Shown here: one piece after another, positions 1-6,118 of the stretch
Layout of the letters: each line of letters opens with the position of its first letter
How positions within the stretch are numbered: the stretch's first letter is position 1
NCBI GenBank assembly: GCA_025925185.1
Contig: JAICLV010000105.1
Coordinates: 1 to 8,497 of the forward strand
Direction: 5' to 3'
Length of the DNA: 8,497 nucleotides
Origin: Acidothermaceae bacterium
GTDB taxonomy: Bacteria; Actinomycetota; Actinomycetes; Acidothermales; Acidothermaceae
Notes under the pieces: generated by a model
Told to the model about the DNA's origin: nothing
Seen by the model: the letters and a program-made list of their open reading frames with translations, nothing else
Database searches by the model: none
Translations under genes and position numbers: made by a program

Positions 1-113
1 CACTCATCGGCGCATTGGTTTGCGGACGACGCCCTGCGGGGTCGCCACCGGCGTCTAGGTCATCTTCCCACGCTCTGCCCGGCGCGGGTTTGCGGCGTCC
101 GGGGGCGTTTCGA
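1..113. other. Short region downstream of pepA, no gene assigned
   Basis: This stretch lies between the pepA stop and the window edge. I see no convincing coding signal, and no strong hairpin followed by a T run that would be a clear pepA terminator. On the minus strand an ATG lies at 5-7, reading ATG AGT and then leaving the window. It could be the start of the next gene, but it has no clear ribosome binding site. A plus-strand frame that enters from outside and stops at 56-58 could equally be the end of a convergent gene. Neither can be decided from this window. Confidence 0.4.
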
Positions 114-1640
114 TCAGCTGCCCGCGAGGTCTTCGGCGAGCTGGATGAGGGTGGCGGTCGCGGCGCCGGTGCCACCCTTCGGCGTGTACCCATAGGGATC
201 GCCCTGGTTGAACGCCGGGCCGGCGATGTCGAGGTGCGCCCAGGGGATCGGCCGGCCGGTGTCGTGCTTGCCGACGAAATCCTGGAGGAACAGGCCGGCG
301 ACCAGCATGCCGCCGAAGCTGTCACCCATGTTCGCGATGTCGGCCACCTGGGAGTCGAGCGACTTGCGCAGCTCTGGCGGCAGCGGCATCGGCCACATCT
401 GCTCGCCCGCGGTCTTGGCGGCATCGAGCACCGCGTTACGCAAGGCGTCGTCGTTGCCCATCACCGCGGAGGTGTGGGTGCCGAGCGCGACGAGCTGGGC
501 ACCGGTGAGGGTGGCCGCGTCGATGATGAGGTCGGGCTGCTCCTCGCTGGCTCGTTGCAGCGCGTCGGCGAGCACCAGCCGGCCCTCGGCGTCGGTGTTG
601 AGCACCTCGACCGTCTTGCCGCCGTAGATGGTGAGAACGTCGGACGGCCGCTGGGCGCTGCCCGACGGCATGTTCTCGGCGAGCGGCGCCCAGGCGGTGA
701 CGTTGACGTTCAACTTGAGCTGGGCGATGGCCACCGTGGCGAGCACGATCGCGGCCGCGCCACCCATGTCTGACTTCATCCAGTCCATGGACGAGGTCGG
801 CTTGAGTGAGAGTCCGCCGGAGTCGAACGTGATTCCTTTGCCGACAAGGGCGATTGTCTTCTTGGCCCTCGGTCGGCGGTATTCGATGCGCACCAGGCGG
901 GGTGGGTTGACGGAGCCCTGGCCGACCGCGGTGATGCCGCCGTAGCCCTCTCGCTTCAGCTGACGTTCGTCGAGTATCTCGATGCCGAGATTATTGTCAT
1001 TGGCGAGCCGGGTCGCGAAGGTGGCGAGCTCCTTCGGATGCAGGTCGGACGGCGGGGTGTTGACCAGGTCGCGGGTCGTGTTTACTGCCGTCGCGATGAT
1101 TTGGGCGCGGGCGAGGGTCTTCTTGGCGTCGGCCGACCTCGCGTCGTCCGTGACGATCGTGATGGTCTCGACGGGGTCGTGGTGGTCGGGCTTCGACGCG
1201 TTGCGGTAGCGCCGGTAGGAGTAGGCGCCGAGAAGCGCGCCTTCGGCGGCGGGGCGGACGCCTAGGCCGCCGGTTGTCGGCAGCGCCAGGGCGACGTGGG
1301 TGGCGCCGGCCAGCTCGCGGAGGGCGACGCCGGCAGCGCGGCGGATCTGCTCGGGGTCGAGGCTGGCGCGTCTCGTTCGGGGTGCGTCGCCGAGGCCGAC
1401 AGCGACGACTTGCGGCGCCGCGGTGGCGCCGAAGGTGGCGACGCGGTGGTGCTCGCCCGCCTTGCCCGTGGCGCCGAGCTGGGCCAGGGTCGCGGCGAGG
1501 CGGCCGTCGAGCGCGGCGTCGATCGGCTCCGCGCCGGAGGCGAGCGCCGGTGTGCCGTCGGGGGCGCGCATGACGCCGATGACGATCGCGTCGGCGTCGA
1601 TACGTGCGGGGTCGGCTCGCCTGAGGGAGATCTCGGTCAC
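114..1640 (-). CDS. pepA: Leucyl aminopeptidase (cytosolic, M17 family)
   Basis: This is a two-metal exopeptidase that removes N-terminal residues, such as Leu, from peptides in the cytoplasm and serves peptide turnover. The 508-residue length is normal for bacterial PepA. An N-terminal macro-like domain is followed by the catalytic domain. The catalytic domain shows all family motifs: VGKGITFDSGG with the metal and catalytic Lys and Asp, the MKSDMGG segment, and the signature NTDAEGRL with metal-binding Asp and Glu and the catalytic Arg. The end, AHLDIAG, also fits the family. I chose the GTG at 1638-1640 (reading VTEISLRR) over the upstream ATG at 1754. The extra 38 residues of the longer form look unlike the family and would run through an inverted repeat. 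The only purine-rich box, GGAGG, abuts the GTG with no spacing, whereas a -10-like box sits 7 nt upstream, so a leaderless mRNA is likely. The gene is divergent from gcvT. Confidence 0.96.
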   Translation of the reverse strand: MTEISLRRADPARIDADAIVIGVMRAPDGTPALASGAEPIDAALDGRLAATLAQLGATGKAGEHHRVATFGATAAPQVVAVGLGDAPRTRRASLDPEQIRRAAGVALRELAGATHVALALPTTGGLGVRPAAEGALLGAYSYRRYRNASKPDHHDPVETITIVTDDARSADAKKTLARAQIIATAVNTTRDLVNTPPSDLHPKELATFATRLANDNNLGIEILDERQLKREGYGGITAVGQGSVNPPRLVRIEYRRPRAKKTIALVGKGITFDSGGLSLKPTSSMDWMKSDMGGAAAIVLATVAIAQLKLNVNVTAWAPLAENMPSGSAQRPSDVLTIYGGKTVEVLNTDAEGRLVLADALQRASEEQPDLIIDAATLTGAQLVALGTHTSAVMGNDDALRNAVLDAAKTAGEQMWPMPLPPELRKSLDSQVADIANMGDSFGGMLVAGLFLQDFVGKHDTGRPIPWAHLDIAGPAFNQGDPYGYTPKGGTGAATATLIQLAEDLAGS

Positions 1641-1647
1641 CCTCCGG

Positions 1648-1674
1648 ATGTTATCCGCAGCCGGTGCGCGACAA
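1648..1674 (-). promoter_or_regulatory. Putative leaderless promoter of pepA
   Basis: On the minus strand, a TAACAT box (1648-1653) of the actinobacterial TANNNT type ends 7 nt before the GTG start of pepA. TTGTCG (1669-1674), a fair -35 match, lies 15 nt further upstream, which is a slightly short spacer. The -10 position would put the transcription start at or within a base of the GTG, giving a leaderless mRNA. The motif and spacing are seen directly; promoter activity is inferred. Confidence 0.5.
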
Positions 1675-1702
1675 CCCTGCGGCGCGAACCGCCGCTCGGC
1701 AT

Positions 1703-1772
1703 CCCTAAACCCCGAAACTCGTGCCTCGACCCCGCGATAGCAGTGTTGAAGCACGAGTTTCGGGGTCTAGGG
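1703..1772. repeat. REP-like inverted repeat with 22-nt arms
   Basis: The left arm (1703-1724) and right arm (1751-1772) are reverse complements at 21 of 22 positions, with the core CCCCGAAACTCGTGC, around a 26-nt loop. The element lies between two divergent genes, upstream of both starts, so it is badly placed to terminate either one. Arm length, near-perfect pairing and intergenic position resemble a REP/BIME-like dispersed palindrome or a very small non-autonomous mobile element. It could also be a structured regulatory site. No second copy was found in this window. Confidence 0.7.
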
Positions 1773-1826
1773 CTGGTCTGGGGACGTCTATTTAGCTGTG
1801 GTGCGATTGCCAGGGCTGTGGAAAAA

Positions 1827-1843
1827 CGCGTTCACTGAACGCG
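1827..1843. promoter_or_regulatory. Perfect 17-bp palindrome, putative operator upstream of gcvT
   Basis: The sequence CGCGTTCA-C-TGAACGCG is a perfect dyad with 8-bp arms and a one-base centre. It ends 26 bp before the TAGCGT box assigned as the gcvT -10 element, so it lies just upstream of where a -35 element would sit. Its size and position suit a dimeric helix-turn-helix regulator, activating or repressing. It is too short and too distant from any gene end to be a terminator. The regulator is unknown. Confidence 0.5.
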
Positions 1844-1869
1844 GCAGCGGACGCGCCCGACCCAGGCGG

Positions 1870-1875
1870 TAGCGT
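1870..1875 (+). promoter_or_regulatory. Putative -10 box of a leaderless gcvT promoter
   Basis: TAGCGT matches the actinobacterial TANNNT -10 consensus and ends 8 nt before the gcvT ATG at 1884. No Shine-Dalgarno-like sequence lies between the box and the ATG, so transcription probably starts at or within about two bases of the ATG. No good -35 hexamer is visible at the usual spacing (around 1847-1852). That makes dependence on an activator at the 1827-1843 palindrome conceivable, though this is inference. Confidence 0.5.
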
Positions 1876-1883
1876 CCGACACC

Positions 1884-2987
1884 ATGGAGCCGTTGCTGAC
1901 CTCGCCGCTGCACGAGCGGCACGTTGCCCTCGGAGCGAAGCTCGGTGAGTTCGGCGGCTGGTCGATGCCGCTCGAATACGCGGGCGGGGGAGTCCTCGCG
2001 GAGCACGCCGCCGTCCGCGACTCCGTCGGCGTCTTCGACGTCTCGCACCTCGGCAAGGCGAGCGTCAGCGGGCCCGGCGCGCGAGCCTTCCTCAACGCCA
2101 CCCTCACCAACGACCTCAACCGCATCGCCCCCGGCAAGGCGCAATACACGCTCTGCTGTGACGACCCCAGCGGCGGCGTCGTCGACGACCTCATCGTCTA
2201 CCTGCGCGGCGACGACGACTGCTTCCTCGTCCCCAACGCCGCCAACACGGCCGAGGTCGTGCGCCGCCTCAGCGCCGCCGCGCCCCCCGACGTCCGAATT
2301 CAAAACCTGCACCGTGAGTTCGCCGTCATCGCCGTCCAAGGGCCCAAAGCGAAAGAGCTCTTGGACGACGCGGGCCTGCGGCCCGAGCTCGACTACATGG
2401 CGTTCACCGACACCGACTGGGATGGCGTCCCGACCACCTTGTGCCGCTCCGGATACACCGGCGAGCATGGCTACGAGCTCGTCGTTCCAGCCGCGAACGC
2501 GACCACCGCATGGGACCGGATTTTCCAAGCGGGCGAGCGATTCGGCGCGCGGGCATGCGGACTCGGTGCGCGTGACACGCTGCGCACGGAGATGGGATAT
2601 CCGCTGCACGGCCAGGACTTGTCGCTCGACATCACACCGAACCAGGCCCGCGTCGGCTGGGCGGTCGGCTGGAAGAAGCCAGCGTTTTGGGGCCGCGAGA
2701 CGCTTCTCGCCGAACGCGAGTATGGGCCACGCCGGGTGCTGCGTGGGCTGCTTGCACTTGACCGCGGCATCCCGCGCCCGCACATGCCGGTGCTCGACGC
2801 CGGCGGCGAGACCGTGGGCGAGGTGACCAGCGGCACATTCTCGCCGACCCGGCGCGTCGGCATCGCGCTCGCGCTGCTCTCCCCGACGATCAACGAGGAC
2901 GACGAGGTCAGCGTCGATGTGCGTGGCCGGCTGTGCGCGACGCGCGTCGTCAAACCGCCGTTCGTCGACCGGAGCCCGCAGGCATGA
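1884..2987 (+). CDS. gcvT: Aminomethyltransferase, glycine cleavage system T protein
   Basis: The T protein takes the aminomethyl group from the lipoyl arm of H protein and passes it to tetrahydrofolate, releasing ammonia and giving 5,10-methylene-THF. The 367-residue length is normal. Family motifs appear in order: the EH-x2-VR and FDVSH segment (residues 40-55); GGVVDD, whose Asp101 fits the catalytic folate-site Asp; SGYTGEHGYEL (189-199); GLGARDTLR; and a C-terminal EVTSGTFSPT. These point to a true GcvT rather than the folate-binding repair protein YgfZ. The ATG at 1884 places the PLHERHVALGAKLGEFGGW N-terminus as in homologues. The gene stands alone without gcvH or gcvP, which is common in actinobacteria. 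Its stop overlaps the next start as ATGA, so the downstream kinase is probably cotranslated. Transcription is likely leaderless from a TAGCGT box. Confidence 0.95.
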   Translation: MEPLLTSPLHERHVALGAKLGEFGGWSMPLEYAGGGVLAEHAAVRDSVGVFDVSHLGKASVSGPGARAFLNATLTNDLNRIAPGKAQYTLCCDDPSGGVVDDLIVYLRGDDDCFLVPNAANTAEVVRRLSAAAPPDVRIQNLHREFAVIAVQGPKAKELLDDAGLRPELDYMAFTDTDWDGVPTTLCRSGYTGEHGYELVVPAANATTAWDRIFQAGERFGARACGLGARDTLRTEMGYPLHGQDLSLDITPNQARVGWAVGWKKPAFWGRETLLAEREYGPRRVLRGLLALDRGIPRPHMPVLDAGGETVGEVTSGTFSPTRRVGIALALLSPTINEDDEVSVDVRGRLCATRVVKPPFVDRSPQA

Positions 2988-3505
2988 CCCAGCAGGAACG
3001 CATTGTGCTGATCGGGATGATGGGCGCCGGCAAGACGACGATCGGCCTCGCCATCTCACACGCGACCGGTTGGCCGTACATCGACAACGACGAGATCGTC
3101 GCGCAGATCTCCGGGATGCCGACGCGCGATTTGCTGCAACAACGCGGTGAGGCGGCGATGCGCGAGGCGGAGTTCGCGGCGGTCGACAAGGTCTTGGCGA
3201 TGGGACCACCCATCGTCGCTGGAGCTGCGGCCGGGGTGGTGCTGAACGAGGAAGTCTCGGCTCGGCTTCGCGGCGGCGCGTTCGTCGTCTACTTGCGCGC
3301 GACCGTCGAGACTCTCGTGTCTCGCGTTGAGGGCACCTACCGTCCCTGGCTCGGCGCCGACCCCGAAGCGGCGATGCGCAAGCTCTACGAGGGTCGCGAG
3401 GCCAAGTACGAGGCGCTCGCGCACTTCATCGTGGACGTCGACGGCGCTGTGCCCGACCGGGTGGCGCAGAAAATCCTGGACGCGGCGGGCGTTCCCGCCG
3501 GCTAG
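2984..3505 (+). CDS. Shikimate-kinase-like P-loop kinase with altered substrate motif
   Basis: This 173-residue protein has the shikimate kinase fold and size. The Walker A GMMGAGKTT spans residues 11-19. D34 and D36 (YIDNDEIV) match the DxD region that binds Mg and shikimate. Other conserved features are RGEAAMREAE with R60, RPWL with R120 near the lid, and REAKYEALA with R138. The stretch where shikimate kinases carry Gly-Gly-Gly, contacting shikimate, reads VAGAAAG, so Ala81-Ala83 replace the triad. I therefore assign the family but not the substrate; it may act on another small hydroxylated compound or be impaired. The ATG at 2984 is chosen because it overlaps the gcvT stop by 4 nt, has a GGAG at 2971-2974, and begins MTQQERIVLIG as family members do. 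An in-frame ATG at 2933 would lie inside gcvT. Its stop overlaps the vapC stop. Confidence 0.85.
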   Translation: MTQQERIVLIGMMGAGKTTIGLAISHATGWPYIDNDEIVAQISGMPTRDLLQQRGEAAMREAEFAAVDKVLAMGPPIVAGAAAGVVLNEEVSARLRGGAFVVYLRATVETLVSRVEGTYRPWLGADPEAAMRKLYEGREAKYEALAHFIVDVDGAVPDRVAQKILDAAGVPAG

Positions 3506-3933
3506 GACGGCGCGATGGGGTTGAGCCAGTCAAGCTCGTCAAATCGCGCGAAGTCGGTGTCGGCGGAGCACATCTGAAGCCCGTGTTCGATCGCGAGCGC
3601 GGCTAGGTGTCCGTCGCTTATCAAGTTGCCCCGAAGGTGGTGGCGGCGCACGAGGCGGCCGAGGATTTCCTGATGATGCGGCCCGGGGCTGGGCACCCAG
3701 GCGACGTCGGAGGACAACCAGTCATCGACGAACCGCATCGCGTCATCTGGCGACAGCGGCCGCGCGGACGCCGATTCATGTGTGCTGATGCGGACGAACG
3801 CGACGAGAGATTGCCACGGCAGGCCGACGCGTCGCGGTCCATTGAGGACGTCGGTTAACCAATCCCGCGCTGCGACATGGAATGGACTGGATTGATCGAC
3901 GGCGTACAACAGCAGGTTCGCGTCTACCAGCAT
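3502..3933 (-). CDS. vapC: VapC-type PIN-domain toxin (putative ribonuclease)
   Basis: This 143-residue single-domain PIN protein is probably the endoribonuclease toxin of a VapBC pair, cutting tRNA or rRNA when its antitoxin is lost. Seen directly are the N-terminal MLVDANLLLYAVD with catalytic Asp4, LPWQSLVAFVR (38-48), the NLISDGHLAALAIEHG segment with Asp107, and SADTDFARF with Asp125 and Asp127. The acidic residue often found near residue 45 (an Ala here) is absent. From memory of this PIN subgroup, with its LPW-x3-LAFLR motif, that is normal rather than a defect. The protein looks intact. It starts directly at the vapB stop, which overlaps by 1 nt as TAATG, so the two are translationally coupled. 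Its stop shares CTAG with the convergent kinase stop. The target RNA cannot be deduced. Confidence 0.92.
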   Translation of the reverse strand: MLVDANLLLYAVDQSSPFHVAARDWLTDVLNGPRRVGLPWQSLVAFVRISTHESASARPLSPDDAMRFVDDWLSSDVAWVPSPGPHHQEILGRLVRRHHLRGNLISDGHLAALAIEHGLQMCSADTDFARFDELDWLNPIAPS

Positions 3934-4166
3934 TAGCGCGCCCGAGGGCCGTCGAGCCGCTCCAATGCCTGCGCGACGTTCGTCACGTCGACTCGAAGCC
4001 CGAGATCGGCGGTGCGCTGCTCGAACCGGTGTCGGCGAGCAGCGGCGCCGGCGAGCCCGGCGCGGGCGAGCTCATTGACGGCTTCGCTCAAGCCAAGCCG
4101 ACGTTCATCGCGGAGTCGCTGCACCGCGGCCGCCACGTCGTCGTCCAGCTTGATGGTGGTTCGCAT
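3933..4166 (-). CDS. vapB: VapB-type ribbon-helix-helix antitoxin
   Basis: This 77-residue protein precedes the PIN toxin and overlaps its start by 1 nt. The first 45 residues have the ribbon-helix-helix pattern: a strand RTTIKLDDDV, then a helix VAAAVQRLRDER, a short turn, and a second helix LSEAVNELARAGL. This dimeric DNA-binding domain binds the operator upstream of its own gene. The C-terminal part (RFEQRTADLGLRVDVTNV onward) is typical of the tail that threads into the toxin active site. The ATG at 4164-4166 gives the canonical N-terminus MRTTIKLDDD. No Shine-Dalgarno is seen, and a TATGAT box 6 nt upstream indicates a leaderless transcript. Confidence 0.92.
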   Translation of the reverse strand: MRTTIKLDDDVAAAVQRLRDERRLGLSEAVNELARAGLAGAAARRHRFEQRTADLGLRVDVTNVAQALERLDGPRAR

Positions 4167-4172
4167 GGATCG

Positions 4173-4178
4173 ATCATA
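4173..4178 (-). promoter_or_regulatory. -10 box of the vapBC promoter (leaderless)
   Basis: On the minus strand TATGAT, a near-consensus -10 hexamer, ends 6 nt before the vapB ATG, which would place the transcription start at or next to the ATG. No clear -35 hexamer is seen at 16-18 nt spacing. The box directly abuts the palindrome at 4179-4190 and so would be blocked when that site is bound. Confidence 0.6.
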
Positions 4179-4212
4179 GCATCATGATGCGTGACTATCG
4201 TCATCACGATGC
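4179..4212. promoter_or_regulatory. vapBC operator: palindrome plus repeated half-site copy
   Basis: GCATCATGATGC (4179-4190) is a perfect 12-bp palindrome beside the vapB -10 box. A near copy, CATCACGATGC (4202-4212), repeats CATCATGATGC (4180-4190) with one change. The two start points are 22 bp apart, about two helical turns, so they face the same side of the DNA. This is the layout expected for cooperative autorepression by VapB or the VapBC complex. The repeats are seen directly; binding is inferred. Confidence 0.6.
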
Positions 4213-4248
4213 GACGAGTGGAGAGCACGGGCTGGGGTGGAGCGGGGG

Positions 4249-5073
4249 TCACGGGCGGCCGGCGGCGTTTGCCAGGAGGCTGACGAAGACTGCGATCTCG
4301 CAGAGCGCTCCGAGCACGTCCCCCGTGATGCCACCAAGCCGGCGGACGGCGTGTACACGCACCGCCCACGCGACCAGCAGGGCCACAACGACCGCCACCA
4401 ACGCCCGCACCGCGCCGTGCACGGATCCGACTTCGGAGTCGAAAAGCCCGTAGCACCAGGCCGCCATCACGAGCACCGCGGTCCACAACGACGCGGCGAA
4501 CCGCGGCACCGACCCGGCGACCAGCGCTCCCATGCCGGACTCCTTGGCCGCCGCGACGCCGGGAACGCACGCCCACAGCATCGCCACCCGACCGGTCACG
4601 ACCGCTAGCACCAAGGCCTGGGTGCCGTGGTGGTCGAGCACACTGGTCGCGAGCGCCAGCGCGTCGGTCAGCAGCAGCAACACCAACGCGGCGGCGCCGA
4701 GCGCGCCGACCGGTCCTTCGCTCATGACCGCGAGCGCTTGCGGCGCCGGCTTGTGCGACGCGAGCCCGTCGACCGTGTCGGCGAACCCGTCGAGATGCAG
4801 CCCTCGGGTCAGCAGGGCGAGCGCGATGAGTGCGAGCGCGGCGGCCAGCAGCGGCGGGATGAACAGTTGCGTGCGATCGGCATGCACCCACACGGTCGGC
4901 CCGGGATACACCTGTCGCGCGAGGACAAGCACGGCCGCGGTGATTCCGGCGAGCGCAGCGCCGACCAGCGGGCTCCACAGCATCGCTCGGCGCGCGATCG
5001 CGCGGTCGGCGCGGGCGGCTTTCAGCGGCGCGACGGTGAACATCGTGACGGCGAGCCGCAGCCCGTCACCCAT
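4249..5073 (-). CDS. cobS: Adenosylcobinamide-GDP ribazoletransferase (cobalamin synthase)
   Basis: CobS is an integral membrane enzyme that joins adenosylcobinamide-GDP to alpha-ribazole (or its phosphate), the last joining step of nucleotide-loop assembly. The 274-residue length is usual. The family core LHLDGFADTVDG (residues 92-103), with Asp residues for divalent metal, is present. It is followed by GPVGALG and the C-terminal RRLGGITGDVLGA (244-256). The rest is a series of hydrophobic segments, for example around 70-89, 120-140, 210-240 and 255-270. The ATG at 5071-5073 overlaps the cobT end by 8 nt and gives MGDGLRLAVTMFTVAP, the normal N-terminus. It is the last cob gene here, and vapBC follows after 82 bp with its own promoter. 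Confidence 0.95.
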   Translation of the reverse strand: MGDGLRLAVTMFTVAPLKAARADRAIARRAMLWSPLVGAALAGITAAVLVLARQVYPGPTVWVHADRTQLFIPPLLAAALALIALALLTRGLHLDGFADTVDGLASHKPAPQALAVMSEGPVGALGAAALVLLLLTDALALATSVLDHHGTQALVLAVVTGRVAMLWACVPGVAAAKESGMGALVAGSVPRFAASLWTAVLVMAAWCYGLFDSEVGSVHGAVRALVAVVVALLVAWAVRVHAVRRLGGITGDVLGALCEIAVFVSLLANAAGRP

Positions 5074-6118
5074 CGCGGTCGCTGACCTGCGCCTCGTCGA
5101 ACGTCGACATGTCGGCCAGTGTCGCGGCCGCGGCGCGCACCAACGGGACTGCGAGCAACGCGCCGGTGCCCTCGCCGAGCCGCAAGCCGAGGTCGAGCAG
5201 CGGCGTCAACCCGAGCTCGTTCAACGCCACGGTGTGCGCCGGCTCTGCCGAGCGATGGCCAGCCGCCCACCACGCCGCCGCCCCCGGCGCCAGCCGCTCC
5301 GCCACCAACGCGGCCGCCCCCGACACCACGCCGTCGAGCAGCACGGGAGTGCGTCGTACCGCGGCTTGCGCCAGAAAGCCTGCCATGGCGGCAATATCGG
5401 CGCCCCCGACCGACGACACAAGCGCTACAGCGTCACCAGTCGCGGCGCGCGCCATCGCGGCCGCGACCACCTCGCCTTTGCGCGCCAGCGTGGTGTCATC
5501 GATCCCGGTGCCGCGACCGGTGACGACACTGGCCTCGACACCGGCGCACACACCGACGATCGCCGCCGCCGGCGTCGTGTTGCCGATGCCCATGTCGCCT
5601 GGCACCAGCAGGTCGGCGCCGCCGTCGACCGCCTCGTCAGCGAGTTGTCGCCCTGCCGAAATCGCCTGCTCCGCCTCAGGAATCGTCAGCGCGTCTTCGA
5701 CGTCGATGCGGCCGGACGACCGCCGCACCCGCCACTTCACGACGTCAGGTGGCACGTCCGCCCCTGGCAGGTCGAACGCCACCGCCAGGTCGACCACCCG
5801 CACCGACGCGCCGACCTGCGCGGCCAGCACATTGACCGCCGCTCCGCCGGCCACGAAGTTCGCCACCATCTGCGCGGTCACCTCCGCCGGATACGCGGAA
5901 ATACCGGCCGCCGCAACCCCGTGATCGCCGGCGAAAATCACCACGTTCACCCGCCGCGGCGGCTGAGGCGGGCACAAACCCTGAACGCCGGCAAGCCAAA
6001 TCGACAGCTCTTCCAGGCGGCCTAACGCGCCGGTCGGCTTGGTCAGCGTGTTCTGCCGCGCGCGAGCTTGCGCGCGCGCGGCGTCGTCCAAGCCAACAAC
6101 GGTGGGGAAGCTGAGCAT
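5066..6118 (-). CDS. cobT: Nicotinate-nucleotide:dimethylbenzimidazole phosphoribosyltransferase
   Basis: CobT transfers the phosphoribosyl group of nicotinate mononucleotide to the lower-ligand base (typically dimethylbenzimidazole), giving alpha-ribazole 5'-phosphate. The 350 residues match the normal length. Motifs in order are LTKPTGALGRLEE (25-37), FAGDHGVAAAG and YPAEVTAQMV, MGIGNTTPAAA, GGADIAAMAG, and the end motif GEGTGA (315-320). In that end motif Glu316 corresponds to the catalytic base known as Glu317 in Salmonella CobT. The ATG at 6116-6118 is chosen because it overlaps the cobU stop as TGATG and begins just before the conserved N-terminus. The open frame continues far upstream only as antisense to nothing real and in a frame overlapping cobU, so that extension is not coding. 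It is translationally coupled on both sides. Confidence 0.96.
   Translation of the reverse strand: MLSFPTVVGLDDAARAQARARQNTLTKPTGALGRLEELSIWLAGVQGLCPPQPPRRVNVVIFAGDHGVAAAGISAYPAEVTAQMVANFVAGGAAVNVLAAQVGASVRVVDLAVAFDLPGADVPPDVVKWRVRRSSGRIDVEDALTIPEAEQAISAGRQLADEAVDGGADLLVPGDMGIGNTTPAAAIVGVCAGVEASVVTGRGTGIDDTTLARKGEVVAAAMARAATGDAVALVSSVGGADIAAMAGFLAQAAVRRTPVLLDGVVSGAAALVAERLAPGAAAWWAAGHRSAEPAHTVALNELGLTPLLDLGLRLGEGTGALLAVPLVRAAAATLADMSTFDEAQVSDRDG

Noticed and set aside
1..57. Minus-strand ATG at 5-7 and a plus-strand frame ending at 56-58 as possible neighbouring genes
   Set aside because: Too little sequence, no ribosome binding site and no recognisable protein motif; either could be chance.
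1817..1826. TGTGGAAAAA as a DnaA-box-like sequence
   Set aside because: A single imperfect match with no cluster of boxes, AT-rich unwinding region or dnaA/dnaN nearby, so no case for an origin.
1773..1883. Possible glycine riboswitch ahead of gcvT
   Set aside because: The promoter box sits 8 nt from the ATG, leaving no leader, and no tandem aptamer-like structure was seen.
1788..3209. 473-aa minus-strand ORF across gcvT
   Set aside because: It is antisense to a clear GcvT, is rich in Arg and low-complexity stretches, and has no family motif; a high-GC shadow frame.
4167..4248. Terminator after cobS
   Set aside because: No GC hairpin followed by a U run on the minus strand; the visible dyad is better explained as the vapBC operator.
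4532..6025. 497-aa plus-strand ORF across cobS and cobT
   Set aside because: It lies opposite two well-supported cob genes; the translation is Ser/Ala/Arg-rich without motifs.
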